Shown: positions 12,111-24,850 of the stretch, one piece after another
Position numbering within the stretch: position 1 is the stretch's first letter
Layout of the letters: every line of letters starts with the position of its first letter
Origin: Chaunax sp. Z400
Lineage: Eukaryota; Chordata; Actinopteri; Lophiiformes; Chaunacidae
Direction of reading: 5' to 3'
Assembly: GCA_037577475.1 (NCBI GenBank)
Contig: CM075202.1
Location: 10,309,501 to 10,373,500 of the forward strand
Length of the DNA stretch: 64,000 bases
Translations under genes and position numbers: made by a program
Notes under the pieces: generated by a model
The model's input: only the letters and a program-made list of their open reading frames with translations
Databases searched by the model: none
What the model was told of the DNA's origin: nothing

Positions 12111-12480
12111 CTGAAAACATCCCCTCAGAAGTGCCACAAAGACGGCAGCAGCTCCCCAAGGGCCTGATGGTAAACAACAGCGTTTACATATCTGTGGCCC
12201 TTGTACCATGTACAGTGATCTGGAAGGTTGGAGAGCTTTGATGCTCTGTTACCCAGCAGGTCGGCTGTATCCATCCCCAGGGCGATGCTGCTTTCTGGGC
12301 TGGCCTAGCCTGGGTGACAGGGCCCCCTCCCGGAAACCTCCCTGGTGCCCGTAACCAACAGATGGCCTCAAAGAGGGACCAGAGACACAAGGCCAACATC
12401 CAGCTCTCAAACAGAGGAGCAGAGGAGCAAATGGCTGTTAATATTTTATACAAACACTCTCACTTATCTCCGAGCGAGGA
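12111..12480. promoter_or_regulatory. Candidate conserved non-coding element
   Basis: A 370-bp block of high complexity, without repeats, richer in GC than its flanks and containing several CpG. Such blocks are typical of enhancers in vertebrate gene deserts. Both strands have short frames with no protein-family resemblance. Conservation cannot be tested here. Confidence 0.3.
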
Positions 12481-12739
12481 AACGTACAGGACCAAGACCA
12501 CAGTGTTTGTAAGTGTGAAGGGGCAAGTGTGTGTGTGTGTGTCTATGGCAGCTAAAATCCTTATGCATAGTAATCAATAACCACACACTTGTTTGTATAA
12601 GGAGAGACTTATGGCATAGATCCATGAAGAAATGCAAAAAAAAAGAAACGAAAAAAAGATGGACTCAGTGACTGCTTTTCAGTAAGAACAATAAAACCTC
12701 CCTGTTCATGTATGAACCTTTTCTCCAACACGCACACAC

Positions 12740-13170
12740 GTACACCTCCCCAATTACTCTCAGCGCCAGATCCTTTCTTAAGCCTCTGCTGTATCTTTTG
12801 AGCGTAACCTGCACGCTAATAGCCCATAACCCCTGTGCAGATCAGTGGAGGTTATGCTATTTGCTGGTTGCTAATTGCCCTCTTCATCAGTACTCTGTCT
12901 GCACAGGCAGCAACGTGGCCAGCCCCGGGGTCCTCCTGATGTCATTAATGTGTGATTAGGGCCGGTGGGGAGCAGCAGTTAGGAGGTTAAAAAGCCCCTG
13001 ACAGCCCTCATCATCGACGAGAAAACCCTGAGACTGATGCAGGGGCCGCGCAGATGGGCGAGAGCGTGTGGCTGCCAAAACTCTAACTTGTTATTCCTCC
13101 TCACCTCCAACAATCACGCCATGCTAATAAATGGCACTGACATGGGCATGCCACACTGTCACAGGTACAC
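12740..13170. promoter_or_regulatory. Candidate conserved non-coding element with homeodomain sites
   Basis: Complex repeat-free block with closely spaced TAAT-core sites: gctaattgcc near 12870, TCATTAATG at about 12942-12950, gtgattagg just after it, and gctaataaatgg near 13125. The motifs are seen; enhancer function is inferred. Confidence 0.35.
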
Positions 13171-13559
13171 ACACATACACGAACAAACAAGTAAAGGATT
13201 CATCGTGAAAATGAGTTCAATCTTTCTTGATTCGGGAGGAACTGTTATTTGAACTGTGATTAAGAGAGAGTAAAAAGGCAAATCAGAGTTCAATACACCT
13301 GAAGTCTCAAAGTCTTCCCGTTGCGTTAAGGTTGATGACACTGATCCGACTCGAAATGACGACTTCATCTTGGGAATAGGAAGCTGACAATTTAAACTTG
13401 GCACAAGCAATCCAAACTACAACCAAAGTGTCTGCCTAAGTGCTCAATCATGTCAGGGCTTTAGGATTTCTTTAAGTTGTCATCTTTAATACATGAGACG
13501 ATTCCCTGCCCCTACTGCGCAACAAAGCCATTAGACTTGGGGGAAAGATGAAATATAAA
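13171..13559. other. Intergenic DNA, no gene seen
   Basis: Ordinary mixed sequence. No repeat or exon was recognised. Confidence 0.4.
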
Positions 13560-14020
13560 TCAAGCGTCTCTTTCTGCCCCCTCCCCTGTGAACAGGTGGC
13601 TGAGTTGAATGAGAGGGTGCACTAACTTGGCTGTCACCGTGTTTTCCAACAGAACCGCTGCCTTCTAAAGCCAAACCACCGTGAATTATACATCTATGGC
13701 AGTAACTCTCTCAGAGGAGAGAGAGGAAGTGAGAAGGGGGGCTAAAAGAGTTAGAGAGATTAATGGTTGGAGTGGTTGTTTTTGACGCAGCGATCCTTGG
13801 CTCCGCTTCCCGCCCGCCGCTTATTGGCTTTTCAGAGCACATTTATTTATTTCGTTAACAAGAGAGAGCGGACACGTCGCTGTCACTCTTTTGGCTCGCT
13901 CTGTGCCACAGCAGACTTGTCATCTCCTACACCATGGCGCGCGCCTTTGAACCCCGCCACGGAATACAGAGTGAGAATATTAATAGTGCAACAAACAAGA
14001 CATTAAAAATAGCAGGGTTC
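13560..14020. promoter_or_regulatory. Candidate regulatory block with promoter-like motifs
   Basis: The block contains an E2F-like TTCCCGCCC and an inverted CCAAT box (TTATTGGCT) within 20 bp of each other near 13807-13830, plus a CpG-rich atggcgcgcgcc near 13933. No transcript can be shown, so this may be an enhancer or an unannotated promoter. Confidence 0.25.
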
Positions 14021-14879
14021 TGTCAGAGGCCATGTGTCACTGACACTTTTTGTCTCGCAGACTGACCTGCAGGAGAAAAAAAGGGTCACATGTTTTATGG
14101 AAGGGTTTCCAGGACCTCTAAGGTGGGTGATCAAAAGTCATTATGTCGTAAAGAGATCTAAACAAATGCTTGTTTTGCGACCTTATGTCGCCAAATTATC
14201 TGTATAAAACCGTTTCTTGTTTGGTCAAGGCAACATTCACATGAACTTTTTTCACATTTCTTTCAACACATTTGGGAAACAGTGCGAAACAAGGGAAAGA
14301 GAAGATGCAGATGACTACATTGTGCTGTACACAGACATGCAGACACTGAATATTGTCAGATGGCTATTTTATTGTTTCCAATAGATGCCAGTGATCAACT
14401 GTTAGTAGCAGAAGGTGTCACAGATAATCAAAGAAACCATAGCTACTAAAAGGAAAGTGCATTTGGTAAAAACAGATTAATAAATCCAATGCAAATTTAA
14501 AAAAGAGTAACACAATATATTGTATTACTACAGTACATTGATGCTTTGATGTCAATTTAAATAAAATATGAATGAGCGGTAATGAATTTATCCTTGACAT
14601 TTTAATTGTTTCACTTTATAAAGTTACAATTATAAGCTTGACATATCATGTTACTGATAAATCCTGTTAGTATCTGGTACCCTGGTGAGTCAAGTCACAT
14701 GACAAAATGGGGGAAGAAGAAACTTCTGTACTTTGAATAAACAAACACCAGAAAGAAGAAAAAAATATCCTGCAATGGGACTTGAAATCATTCCATCCTG
14801 TGATTGTAGTGCGAGAATTTCTCAAGCTAAAGTAAAGACGGGGAGAAGTGTGATGCGAGATCAAACTGAGTACAATCTG
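14021..14879. other. AT-rich intergenic DNA, no gene seen
   Basis: Positions 14400-14650 are strongly AT-rich. No repeat family or exon was recognised. Confidence 0.45.
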
Positions 14880-15090
14880 ATATGAATAGTCAATCCGTGG
14901 ACTAATCTGTATTCAGCCTCCCTGGGGAGTCTGCACAAAGGGCCGTCACCGGCTCAGCCAATAAACGTATTCAAGTCAGTTTCAACACAGCGCGGCAAGT
15001 TCCAACATAATCTATCCAGGAGGTCGTGACCTCCACATCCCCTGCCTGTGGAATAAAGAGGACCTCAGGCCGGGATGACAGGAGAAGTCT
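14880..15090. promoter_or_regulatory. Candidate regulatory block with inverted nuclear-receptor-like half-sites
   Basis: GGAGGTCGTGACCTCC at 15019-15034 has perfectly inverted GGAGGTC/GACCTCC arms with a 2-bp centre. It resembles an inverted repeat of AGGTCA-type half-sites (consensus AGGTCATGACCT), with one centre base off. A further GAGGACCTC is nearby at about 15058. Receptor binding is inferred only. Confidence 0.35.
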
Positions 15091-16640
15091 TCCAAGGAGT
15101 TCATGTTACCACATGTCATAATAACAAGAAGCTACTGTTCCCCCGCCAGGCTCCTTCCTCCTTTGTCTTGGAGGGGCTATGGACAGGGGCAGACAGGACG
15201 TGCTGGCAGAGCTGAAACTGAATATTATCATTGGGGGGAATCTTGTTTCATGTTACCGTGTGGCTAGTCCAATGAGCTGGTTACACCCTCCCTTCACCTG
15301 AGAGGAACAGCTCACCCTTTAAGACACGTTTTATGTTCACAAGCATCTGCTCAAAGATTCACACCTCCCAGTTTCCTTCTTTGACGGACTAATTCAAAGG
15401 CTCTACGCTCCATTCACAGAGGCATACTGTACGTTCACACACAAGGGTTGACCGCTTTACTCCCCCTGCTCAGCCTGCACGGCGATTGAGAGGTCAATAT
15501 CTCACTTTACCACCAGCTACACTTTCCTCTGTCACTCACAGCTCCTACTCCATTCAAACAGCAGGTTAGCCCAACAAAGGAGACCGCAGGGGAGCTGCCC
15601 GAGCCTTCCACTTACACACGGGACATGCACTCACACAAACACACACACATAACATGGACTTTGCAAGCTGTGGCACTGCTCAGAGCTTGACGGGTGCTTT
15701 GTGCTCGTCCGTCAGCCAGCCCCTGGGTCCTGAAGATACCTTCAGTCAGCGAGGCGGGCATCCTGAAAGGAGGGATTCACACAGCTCTGAAATATTGATA
15801 CCTGGAGCACGCCGACCTTTTGACCTCTCCTTTACATTCTTAGAGGAGGAGAGGTGGTGGCGATGGAGGGAGGAGGAAGAGGAGGGGTGTAGGGGTGTGG
15901 CCAGGTGGGAAAGCCGGGCAACTTTTGGGGGAATTTGTTTTGGTAGTGATGTGAAAGTGCACAGATGCACCAAATTGTTTGATATGCATATGAAATAAGG
16001 AATTTAGGCTGACAACAATTTACATGTGAATAAAAAAAAATGGTTACCTGTATTTAAGAGAAAAAAACATTCACTAGAGGTAGAGTTAGCCTTGATTGTG
16101 GGGCAGAAAAATGGAGTGATGAGAGAGAAAGATGGAGAGGGAGGGAGAGGGGAATGGGTCGGAAGTTTGACATTCCTGTGGGCGATGTGTGTCTCGTCAG
16201 TGAACGCGTTTGGATTCTTTTAACAGGAGTCGATAGCCCCTTCCACTTCCCAAGCACTCACTGTGAGCTGAGCGGGGGTAATGCCATTGAACAGGGACAA
16301 TGGGGCCTCTTAAAAGGCAGCTTTTATCTGGGCATGTGCACATGGATATCAATACAGCCGATATTTTTCTATGCAAGAAGATCAAACGCAGAGACACTGG
16401 GTGAATTCTCAGTGAAGAAGTAGATAGAAAAATAAATTAAATGACTGGAGGGAGTTTATTTAAAAGAGAGGAAAATAGATCTGTTTTGCTGTTGTACAAC
16501 ATACACTCATTCACTTTGTGGCCCCCTCCTTCCCCTTTTTTCTCTCTGTCCCCTCTCTTTAGTTTTGCTCAGACACACATGCTCCAGCATTAGCTCTTCA
16601 AGTTTAAAGCATGTTTTTCAAAGGAGCTTGGGTGCCTGTA
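15091..16640. other. Intergenic DNA, partly purine-rich, no gene seen
   Basis: Mixed sequence with purine-rich patches at 15840-15900 and 16110-16160. A 114-codon plus-strand frame at 15654-15998 looks random in composition and has no family resemblance, so it is not called. Confidence 0.4.
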
Positions 16641-17590
16641 TCGCTGCTTTAGACAAAGGGGCCAGCTCTTAGGAGATAGAGGGGACATCTGAGGCAGAGA
16701 GAGAGGGGTAGACCGGAGCAGACAGAATGAAAGAGAAAGAACGAGCAGACAGAGAAGGAGAGAGTGAGGGAGACAAGGGAAGAAGAGAAGGAGGGGGCAC
16801 GATTGGACGCTTTCAACTGCCTTTTGTGGGCCTCTCTGCAGATGTCACCAGCTGTTCCCCTGCACGGAGGGTTCCAGAGTGTGGAACATCGCCTCCGGCC
16901 CCGTCCTCGGCCACCTTTCAAGTGTCAATCAGACAGGAGGGGCTAGAGGGGAGGGCGGTGACTGAAGGGTGGAGGACCGGTTGAGGGAGGCAGGAGAAAG
17001 GGGGGAGTTTGGTGGAAGGGAGGCAAAGGGGGACCATCAGACTGGGCTTCGGTCACTGTCCTGAGAACAGTGCCAGTGATTTGCCATTGATTAAGCCCCC
17101 CCTCAATCCGCTCAATAACAGAGAGGGGATGGAGCCAGCCATGTGCGGCGTGCAGACAAAAGAGGCCTGTGGGCAAGGTTAGCTGGAGATCACACGGCTG
17201 CAAGGCTACTGCTTCCACAGCGCTCCAGTTAGCCATAGTGTTAGTGATTAGCGATAGCCAATGCCCCCAACCCAAGCCCTCCTCCCCACCGGCGCTCCTT
17301 GGTTCAACACGACGAACCGTGAGGGTGACCTACAGTTAAATGCGCATGTTGTAGCCGGGAGGAGGGAGCAAGAAAAGTTGTCATTGTGAGTGAACAAGCA
17401 AATATAAAGGAGGCTGACATATGGTGCGATTGACACTGAGACAAACAGCGTCTAACGAGGAGGAGAAGGTGTGCTTATCACCGCTTAACCTTGGAGCGTC
17501 TCGTCGGCTGACATAACTCTAAGACACTTTTATTGACGACATCAATATCTACTGTACGCAACTGTGTGTATAACCTTCTGATCCTGCAGG
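16641..17590. promoter_or_regulatory. Large candidate regulatory block
   Basis: A purine-rich lead-in at 16670-16800 is followed by about 750 bp of complex repeat-free DNA. It contains ttagtgattagcgatagcca near 17240, and AGGTGTG (T-box-like, 17467-17473) next to a reversed GATA site TTATCA (17475-17480) and a CGCTTAACC stretch. Enhancer function is inferred. Confidence 0.35.
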
Positions 17591-19030
17591 GGATGATGGC
17601 GCTGAAAACTGCAGCAGAGAGCCATTTAATCACCCAGACAGGGTCAGCTGTGGAACCCAGAGACAGGAACCCAAACAATTCTTCCACAGTTTATATTGGC
17701 AGACAAGTCTCCATCAAAAAGTGTTGCCGCTGTCACGTTGATGTGATATAATTCAAAGCCTGAAAAACACACTAATTCCATAGCTTTATTGACAGCCTGA
17801 AGTGAGAGTCACAGACTCTCAATGCATCTTATCAGGTAGTGTAAGTAGGTCCATTATACACACTATTGCTGCTGCCCTGCTGATAACCTCTGTGCCGAGG
17901 CTGTAAAACAAAGGCCTTTGAAGAGGACAGGAACTGGTGGATTTCATATGATTTATGTCCTCTACAAACAAGATGGCTGAACAGAGGTCCCAGACCACTG
18001 CTGACCTAAGTGTTTCCTGTCACCTCGTCCTGTGTCTGCGGGGAGTAAGTGCACAAAAACACGCAAATAACACAAGTTGTAAAATAATGATGAATGTCTC
18101 AACCTGAAGAATACGCTCGTACTGAAGGGTAACCTGCACATACATGTCACCATATAGAGATAAAAATCAGGGTAATCATAGAAAGAAATCCTAAGATCTG
18201 TTGCATTGTAGGCACTTCCAGACTGTCGACTGACTGTCTGGCCCTAGAGCTCTGTGCCACCGTGAATGAAAGGAAACTGATTATATATAGAAAACAGTTT
18301 ATATTTAGCTGTTGTGCATTTAACATCATTTCAATGACTTTTGCTAATCTTAAGGAACAGCCTCTCAGTAATCCATGATATCATCGTAGGGAGCATTTTT
18401 AGACAGGTTAAGGTATTACATGATGTCCTTTTGAATACTGCTGATTTCACCAAAACAAAATTACTATTATATTCTTTTCTCACTAATGATGTTAACACAC
18501 ATTAGATGTGATCTTGATCAGTTTAATCCTGCTGGTTGATGATCATTATAAATCGTTCAGAAAGATATTTCCTGACTTGTGAACAAGAGATGACCCCTCT
18601 TCATATTGTCGTCACCAAACAAAAGGAGGCCAAATCGCTCCTGCCTGTCAGACATGTAGCAAAACACAACTTCAGTCAAGGGGCCAGCACTTTTTCCAAG
18701 GGGTAATATCCTTTGGCATTAATCACACCAGTCATAAATCAAAAGAGAGTGACCACCCCTCCACTTCAACTCCCCACCGCATCCCTCCTTCATTTCCCAT
18801 CCCCTCTCCCCCTACTCATCCAGCGCTGTGCAAATACTCTGCAGTCTTCACAGAGAGAAAAAGTTGAAAATTCATAAATCAAATGAACGACCTCAGCTAT
18901 CCTGCCACACGCCATCCCCCTACCGGTCCACACCATCACCCTCTCATCCTCCTCGACCTTCTACCCATTAAAGTTCATCAAACGCGTCAGAAATCAAGAG
19001 TGGCTTCCTCAATATTTCCTCATCATCCAA
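17591..19030. other. Intergenic DNA, no gene seen
   Basis: Ordinary to AT-rich sequence without a recognisable repeat or exon. Positions 18750-18830 are C-rich and leave spurious Pro-rich frames. Confidence 0.4.
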
Positions 19031-19055
19031 CCCCCCCCCCCCCCCCCCCCCCCCC
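19031..19055. repeat. 25-bp C homopolymer
   Basis: An uninterrupted run of 25 C. The opposite strand is a G-run able to form a quadruplex. The length is likely to be assembly-sensitive. Confidence 0.85.
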
Positions 19056-20036
19056 AGCTCAACCGCTCACCGTAGCCACCACTCGCTGAACCCTACACCC
19101 ACTGAGTCACAGGGTCACCTCAAGGTCCTGTGGCTGAGTGGCTAAATGTGTCTTTGTCTCACCCGGTGTGAAGGTCTGCTAACTTTGGGAGATTGCTTAC
19201 TTGCTTGCGGAGGTAGCCCCGTGGTCACAGAGTCCTGTGTTTTTCTGATCCCCTCCTGCAGAAGTGAAAAATAGCAGGAAACGTATATCTGTCATTGACC
19301 ATTCAGGAGATCACCTGTAAGGAAACGAAGCGGCCAGCAAGTGCTGACACAATCATCCCTGCGCCTAGCAACACATCCTGGTTCCGGCCCAGACGCGAGG
19401 GACCGTACAGTATGTCTGAGCTGCTCCGCTTCCTTCCCCACAAGGCAGAGGGAGGGGGTGGGGATGGATGGCAGGTTATCACAGGCTGAAGGGGGAATTC
19501 TGGAGAGAGAAAATAAAGACTTTTGTGCTCTGAGGTTAGATGACAGATTGAAAACAAGGTCAGACACACTGAATCAGATTATATCTAACAGTTTCTCAGT
19601 CCTACCGCTGCAAAACAAATGAACACAAATAAAAAGTAAAGGATTTGTTACTTATGCCAGACTTAAAAACAAAACAAAAAACAAGGATATTATTAAATGT
19701 TAGTCAGCCAAGATAAAACACCTGCTTTGCACTGTTTGCTACCTTTTGATTCGTACCCGGTTCTGTCCATTTACCTCCATCAGTCACGCATGTTTTTGAG
19801 GCGAGTGGTGGTTTTTCTTAACCCTGACTCAGCGAATGACCACTGTTTGATCTTCTCTGCTATTGTGACGTCATGTTCCTCCCATTACAAAGAGTACCAG
19901 GAAATGGTTGGCCCCAGGAGAAATGAGAAAGAGACCCTGTTTATCCTGAGCAGAACCCATACTCGTGATCACAACCCAGCCCTGCACCTGGCCCCGGTGA
20001 CATGCCAAGTACACATGGTACCATCCCCAACAATGT
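19056..20036. other. Intergenic DNA, complex near 19300-19500
   Basis: Positions 19300-19500 are CpG-containing, complex and repeat-free, with cgcctagcaacac resembling half of an RFX X-box. A 169-codon plus-strand frame from 19697 runs into the AC/AG repeat and is judged accidental. Confidence 0.3.
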
Positions 20037-20037
20037 A

Positions 20038-20074
<37 letters not shown>
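20037..20074. repeat. Compound (AC)n(AG)n microsatellite
   Basis: About 18 bp of AC followed directly by about 20 bp of AG. Confidence 0.93.
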
Positions 20075-20075
<1 letters not shown>

Positions 20076-21719
20076 CATGCACACACACACTAACTTGTTC
20101 CACTCACACAAGACGGGCCAAAATACACAATTTAAGCCACAAGATGTTGAAGAGCAGATTAGACAGTTTGAATACTGGTTTATTTAACATGTCCATAATT
20201 TCCTGATAATGTTTCCTGGGAATAATGATGAGACATTGTTGCTTGCTACACTTCAAAGGAATCAATTTCATGAATGAAATTAATTTAAAGGAGAAAAGCT
20301 TGGAAAACTATTACATCAAAAAAAGTTTCAGTTTGAAGCATACTGAGGCCATCTTCACAGCAACTTTATTCTGAAGCACGTTTCTGTGACTAAAATCTGA
20401 AAAAGATGCAGTGATGCTTGCTTATGGTCTAATTATATGTTGGTTTCATGAGATAATAATAGCAGTAATTAATTAAAGTTTTCCAAACAAAGCTTGAAAC
20501 AAGTTATATGGCTTTCTTTGGGATTCACGCTCTTCACACTTTACACACACACATATACATGCACACACACACACATATACACACAAACACACACTGTGTG
20601 TATGGATAATGCTTTCTAAGAATTTTGAGCATTAATATCAGTATGTGTGTGCTGGCCAAAGATGAACTTCATGAAGGAATGAGCCACAGACCAAAGGGAA
20701 ATTTTTATTTGTATATGATCTCACCGAGGACACGTACTGTATGTTACACTCCTACTAAAAATACACGGCCAGAAACCACCAAAAATGTTGAATCGGGGCC
20801 ACAGAATCCAATTTGGCAGCAGGGGTTTGTATTGTGTTGCCGGTGCAAAAACAGAAGTGCTCTGACATCTCATCTTTGTGCTCTTGAGGAGTCACATTGC
20901 AAACTGGTGGAATCAAAGACTTGCCAAAAACCTCTGACAGGCTTTTTAGTTCCTTTTTGAGTTTATCTTCTCAGCAGCAGTCATGTTCACACAGGATGTC
21001 TCCATTTCTGTTTTCGACAGTATCTCAAACTCCTTTTGTGTTTATTTCCCCCCCAAAACCACTTATTCTCACCTTTGAATTTAGACAAAATTTAGGAGAC
21101 ACAATAGATTTGTAAATTCCCCGTTGCTTCTCTCTCTCTGCGTCTTCTTTTTCTCTCTCTTTATGGTGTTCTGGCTGCCAGCTCTGGAGGAGCTCTATTG
21201 TCTCTTGGACCAGCACCTGTCACCACAGTGTTAAAATGCAGAGGAGAGGGGCCGTACAGTGAAGGACGCCCTCAGCAGGCCGCTGGATATGTGTGTAAAT
21301 GCTTCAATTTGCACACGCACACACACATGCACATGCTCACAAGTTGCTCCTTGTTAAATTAGGGAGGAATGCATGTGAGTGTGTGTGTGTGAGTGTGTGT
21401 GTGTGAGTGTGCGCGTAATCCACTGAGCAAAGACAGTTTGAGCTGTTAAACAGCTGAGTGTCAAAGGGCTTTTATCAGGGCGAGTGGCGCCTGGACTGAC
21501 ACACAAACCCCCACACACATATTTCACACCACTTACACATTCATGTACCCTACAGCATCAAATTAGACTGCATCTGAGTTTGCATTTACACATACATATC
21601 ATACATATCATGCATATAAGATCGGATATTTCCAGGTGTGTCATGCTGTTCAGATGCTGCAGTGGACCCGGCTGTTGCTACTTCTCTCTTTCAGAGTACA
21701 TAACAAGGCATGTGATGAG

Positions 21720-21722
<3 letters not shown>
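20075..21722. other. Intergenic DNA with short imperfect CA/GT runs
   Basis: Imperfect CA runs lie at 20540-20596 and 21309-21330, and a GT-rich stretch at 21375-21412. Positions 21160-21290 are more complex. No gene was seen. Confidence 0.4.

Positions 21723-21795
<73 letters not shown>
21723..21795. repeat. (GT)n microsatellite
   Basis: GT array of about 73 bp with a single interruption (C at 21765). Confidence 0.96.
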
Positions 21796-21796
<1 letters not shown>

Positions 21797-23400
21797 TCCT
21801 GTCACTATGAACCCATTTCATTCCTTTCTTTCTCCAGCTACACTGTATTGTAATTGAATTAGCTGGAAAAGATCAACTAATTCCAGTCACTACATGTAAT
21901 AAATGAATGATGCCCTCCTCTTGTATAAATATTGCTTAATATTAAGTCTCCATTGATACTTTGACAGCAACACTGGCTCTTTCAGTATAGATGTTTCTGA
22001 ATGGCCCTCTGGTGAAACACCGTGCAGGCCATTGTCACAGTTGGATGGTTAATTTGCTGCTGTTTTCATGAAGCAGTGGAGACTTGCCCATAATTATAAC
22101 GTTTAAGATGCCATGCTATTTTTGACTGCAGTTCACAAGAGCAGCTACATTCACTAATGCTGCCATTGTACGGACAGAAGCCTGCAGCTGCAATACTATC
22201 CTCTCACGGAAGATGTAAGTAGCACCGCAATTATAATCGCAGCGAAGGAAAATAGACTGTCAATGGGTTGTAAGTGACAAGTGCAACCATGACCTAAAAA
22301 CTTTATTCGATGTAAACCTATAGGATATAAGTAAAGAGTTAAAAGAGTAACAGTTACAAAGTTCGACAAAGCTAACTTATATCATGTTTCAGACTGGCAG
22401 TGAGATGAACGGCTACACGTTCGCCAGAAAATAACAGGGTATGGAGAAAAAACGAAAATCAATTGTGTACTTGCTTGTGATAGCAGCAAGACTGGAAAAA
22501 AATAATAAAATAGAAATAAAATAAAATAGAAATAAAAATTGATTCTCTAACATGTGGATCATGGATTCTAACATTTTTGGAATCACACAAGCACATTTCT
22601 GTCATACTGTATGACATGTCACACATTAAGATAGCTTTAATCAGCAGTAGTTTCCAATCTTATGCTTAGTAAAGCAAGACTATGTAACTCCATTGTGGCC
22701 ACAGGTGGTACAAGATAATAGCACATTGAATTTCCTTCACATTTCAAGATGCTCTTGAGTAAGTTGCTAAGACCTCATTAATGGGAAACCTGAATGGGAT
22801 CACAATGAATAGGAAACTCAAGCAGGAAACAAGAAACATGTCTCTTGGGAGATTTTGTGCATCTACGACTAGTTTCACTCCATCGTTCCAGTTACACCAC
22901 ACTATCCAAGTCCAACAAAGCCACCATAATAGTGTTAATTTTGTCAACTCCAATATTTTTTGTCATTTTACTCTTCACTTATTTCACATCAGATGTATCT
23001 GAACATTATCTGACGGAAAAACAGGTTGAATGCAGGAATGCAGCTTTGCAGGAAGAATCTTGTCCGTCTGTCTTTTGGTAATGTCTTTATTTCTTAAACT
23101 ACATTTTAGTCCCGCCTTTTGTCGTCAACAACATTGCATGTTGATTAATATCGGTGTCGTCTCGATGTCTCGACTTAGTCATGGAAAAAAAAGGTCATTT
23201 TTCATTATAGTTTACATATGAATTTAACACTACAAGCTGCTAGTCAGAATGGAAGCTGTAGAGACAAACCTCCAAGCAAGAGTGTGTTTTATTAATACCC
23301 CCACGTGTTTCTGTTTCCTCCTTCAAAAGTTACCATGTTTTTAACAGTACATCACAGTCACAGTTCGATAATGGTAAAACAGTGAGTATTAATAAGAGGC
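21796..23400. other. AT-rich intergenic DNA, no gene seen
   Basis: This includes an A-rich aaataaaataaaatag stretch near 22500-22540. No exon or repeat family was recognised. Confidence 0.4.
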
Positions 23401-23408
23401 TGTAATAG

Positions 23409-23428
23409 ACACACACACACACACACAC
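23409..23428. repeat. Short (CA)n microsatellite
   Basis: A pure CA run of about 20 bp. Confidence 0.8.
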
Positions 23429-24640
23429 TCACAGAAGCAGCTACTCCTGCACACATGCAGAGACATACAGACACTCCTCCCCCAGTATAACCTACATCTT
23501 TTTCTAAATAATGGCATGTTTCAGATTACCATACTAATGTGGAGACATTGTTTACCAGACCATTTTCCTCTTGCCTCCTCCTCTCTCCTTCTCCCCCTCC
23601 TGTCCTTTCCCTCATATCCTCGTCTCCGTGCAGACCTCCCGATTGTGCATTTGCAGCCCCCAAGTCCTCCATCCAGCCATTATCTCCTCTTATCTCCTGA
23701 TAAGTCCCTGTCACCCCTGCCCAGAAAATGCCCTCTTATTGTTGCTCTGGAGGACGTAAGATGCTCTTGGCCACAGTGAAATGTCCTACCAGATGTTGCA
23801 CTATTTGAGCACTTTTTATTGCTTGGGCTTTCTTCCTTTGAGGGGTGGAGGAAGGGAGAAAGAACAGGATTGATGGAGAGGAGCTGGGAGAGATGGAGCA
23901 GAGGAGGTTTAAACATTAGAAGGCCAACAGCTGGTTGCTTCTCCCTCCCTCTGTGCATTAACCTCTGTGGCCCTCTTGCAGCAGTGCCAGTACAAGGAGC
24001 CTCTCAGCATCTGGAGCTTAAGTAGGCGAAAATATCACTGATGCTACAGTGAGATAACAGAAAATCCTGGAAACAGGGTGGAAGATGGAAGAGCAGGGCA
24101 TGCCTTCACAAATGTTGAAGACACAGCAGTTTGATGGGTGTCTTAGGCAGCCTAAGATAATGTGATGTAATTAAACCTTTAATACAAATAAAAAAACAAC
24201 CCTTTATTTTGCTGGACAGGCCCACAACTCATTTGCACAGTATGCATATGTCAGTCCCTATAAAGTTTTTCTTTATTTCATAACTAGTGTGAATATTACA
24301 AATTACGAAGGTCTGAAGAGACAGATCTGCATAGATTTACAAAGTAGTGCCTTAGTGTTACTTTAGAAGCTCACTAAATGCCATCACAAAGATCCAGGAG
24401 TTGCAAGAGAGCCACTTATTTCACTGTTAAAAAGGCAATTTCATCAACATCCAGTCAACTATGTGTGATACGACTTTGTATACACCTGTGGTAACATTTC
24501 TTCAAGCTGCAATAATCAATATTTCTATATCAGCAATAGTTTTGATACTGTTGGATTAAATGTAATATACTGTAGAGAGAGTTTTCATTTTGTTTCATCT
24601 TACTTATTTTGGATTCTATTCTATTTTATTTTATTCTTTA
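23429..24640. other. Intergenic DNA, pyrimidine-rich then AT-rich
   Basis: Positions 23560-23740 are rich in C and T and leave spurious open frames. The rest is ordinary. No gene was seen. Confidence 0.4.
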
Positions 24641-24652
24641 GTTCATTTCGAT

Positions 24653-24850
24653 CCTCAAGGCCCATTTATGCTGCCTCTACGTATATAAATGGATACGTCC
24701 AGCCACAACTGGTCTATCCGGTGACCCGTGTATACTTCCATATGTTCTTTACGTCGACATCGATACAACTGCAGTGGGGCAGTGCAGTTTCAAAAGTTTG
24801 GACAACAAGTAATGGGGCAACGGTTGTAGGAGGTTGTGATAATGTAGCTA
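24653..24850. mobile_element. Probable DNA-element end, shared with 37630-37650
   Basis: The string aaggcccatttatgct at about 24657 recurs in reverse orientation near 37650 (agcataaatgggcctt). The common border suggests a terminal inverted repeat of a MITE-like element. The rest of the copy is not identifiable, and the right border is arbitrary. Confidence 0.35.

Noticed and set aside
19697..20206. 169-codon plus-strand frame
   Set aside because: No recognisable domain, and it ends in Thr-His and Arg-Glu runs from the AC/AG microsatellite.
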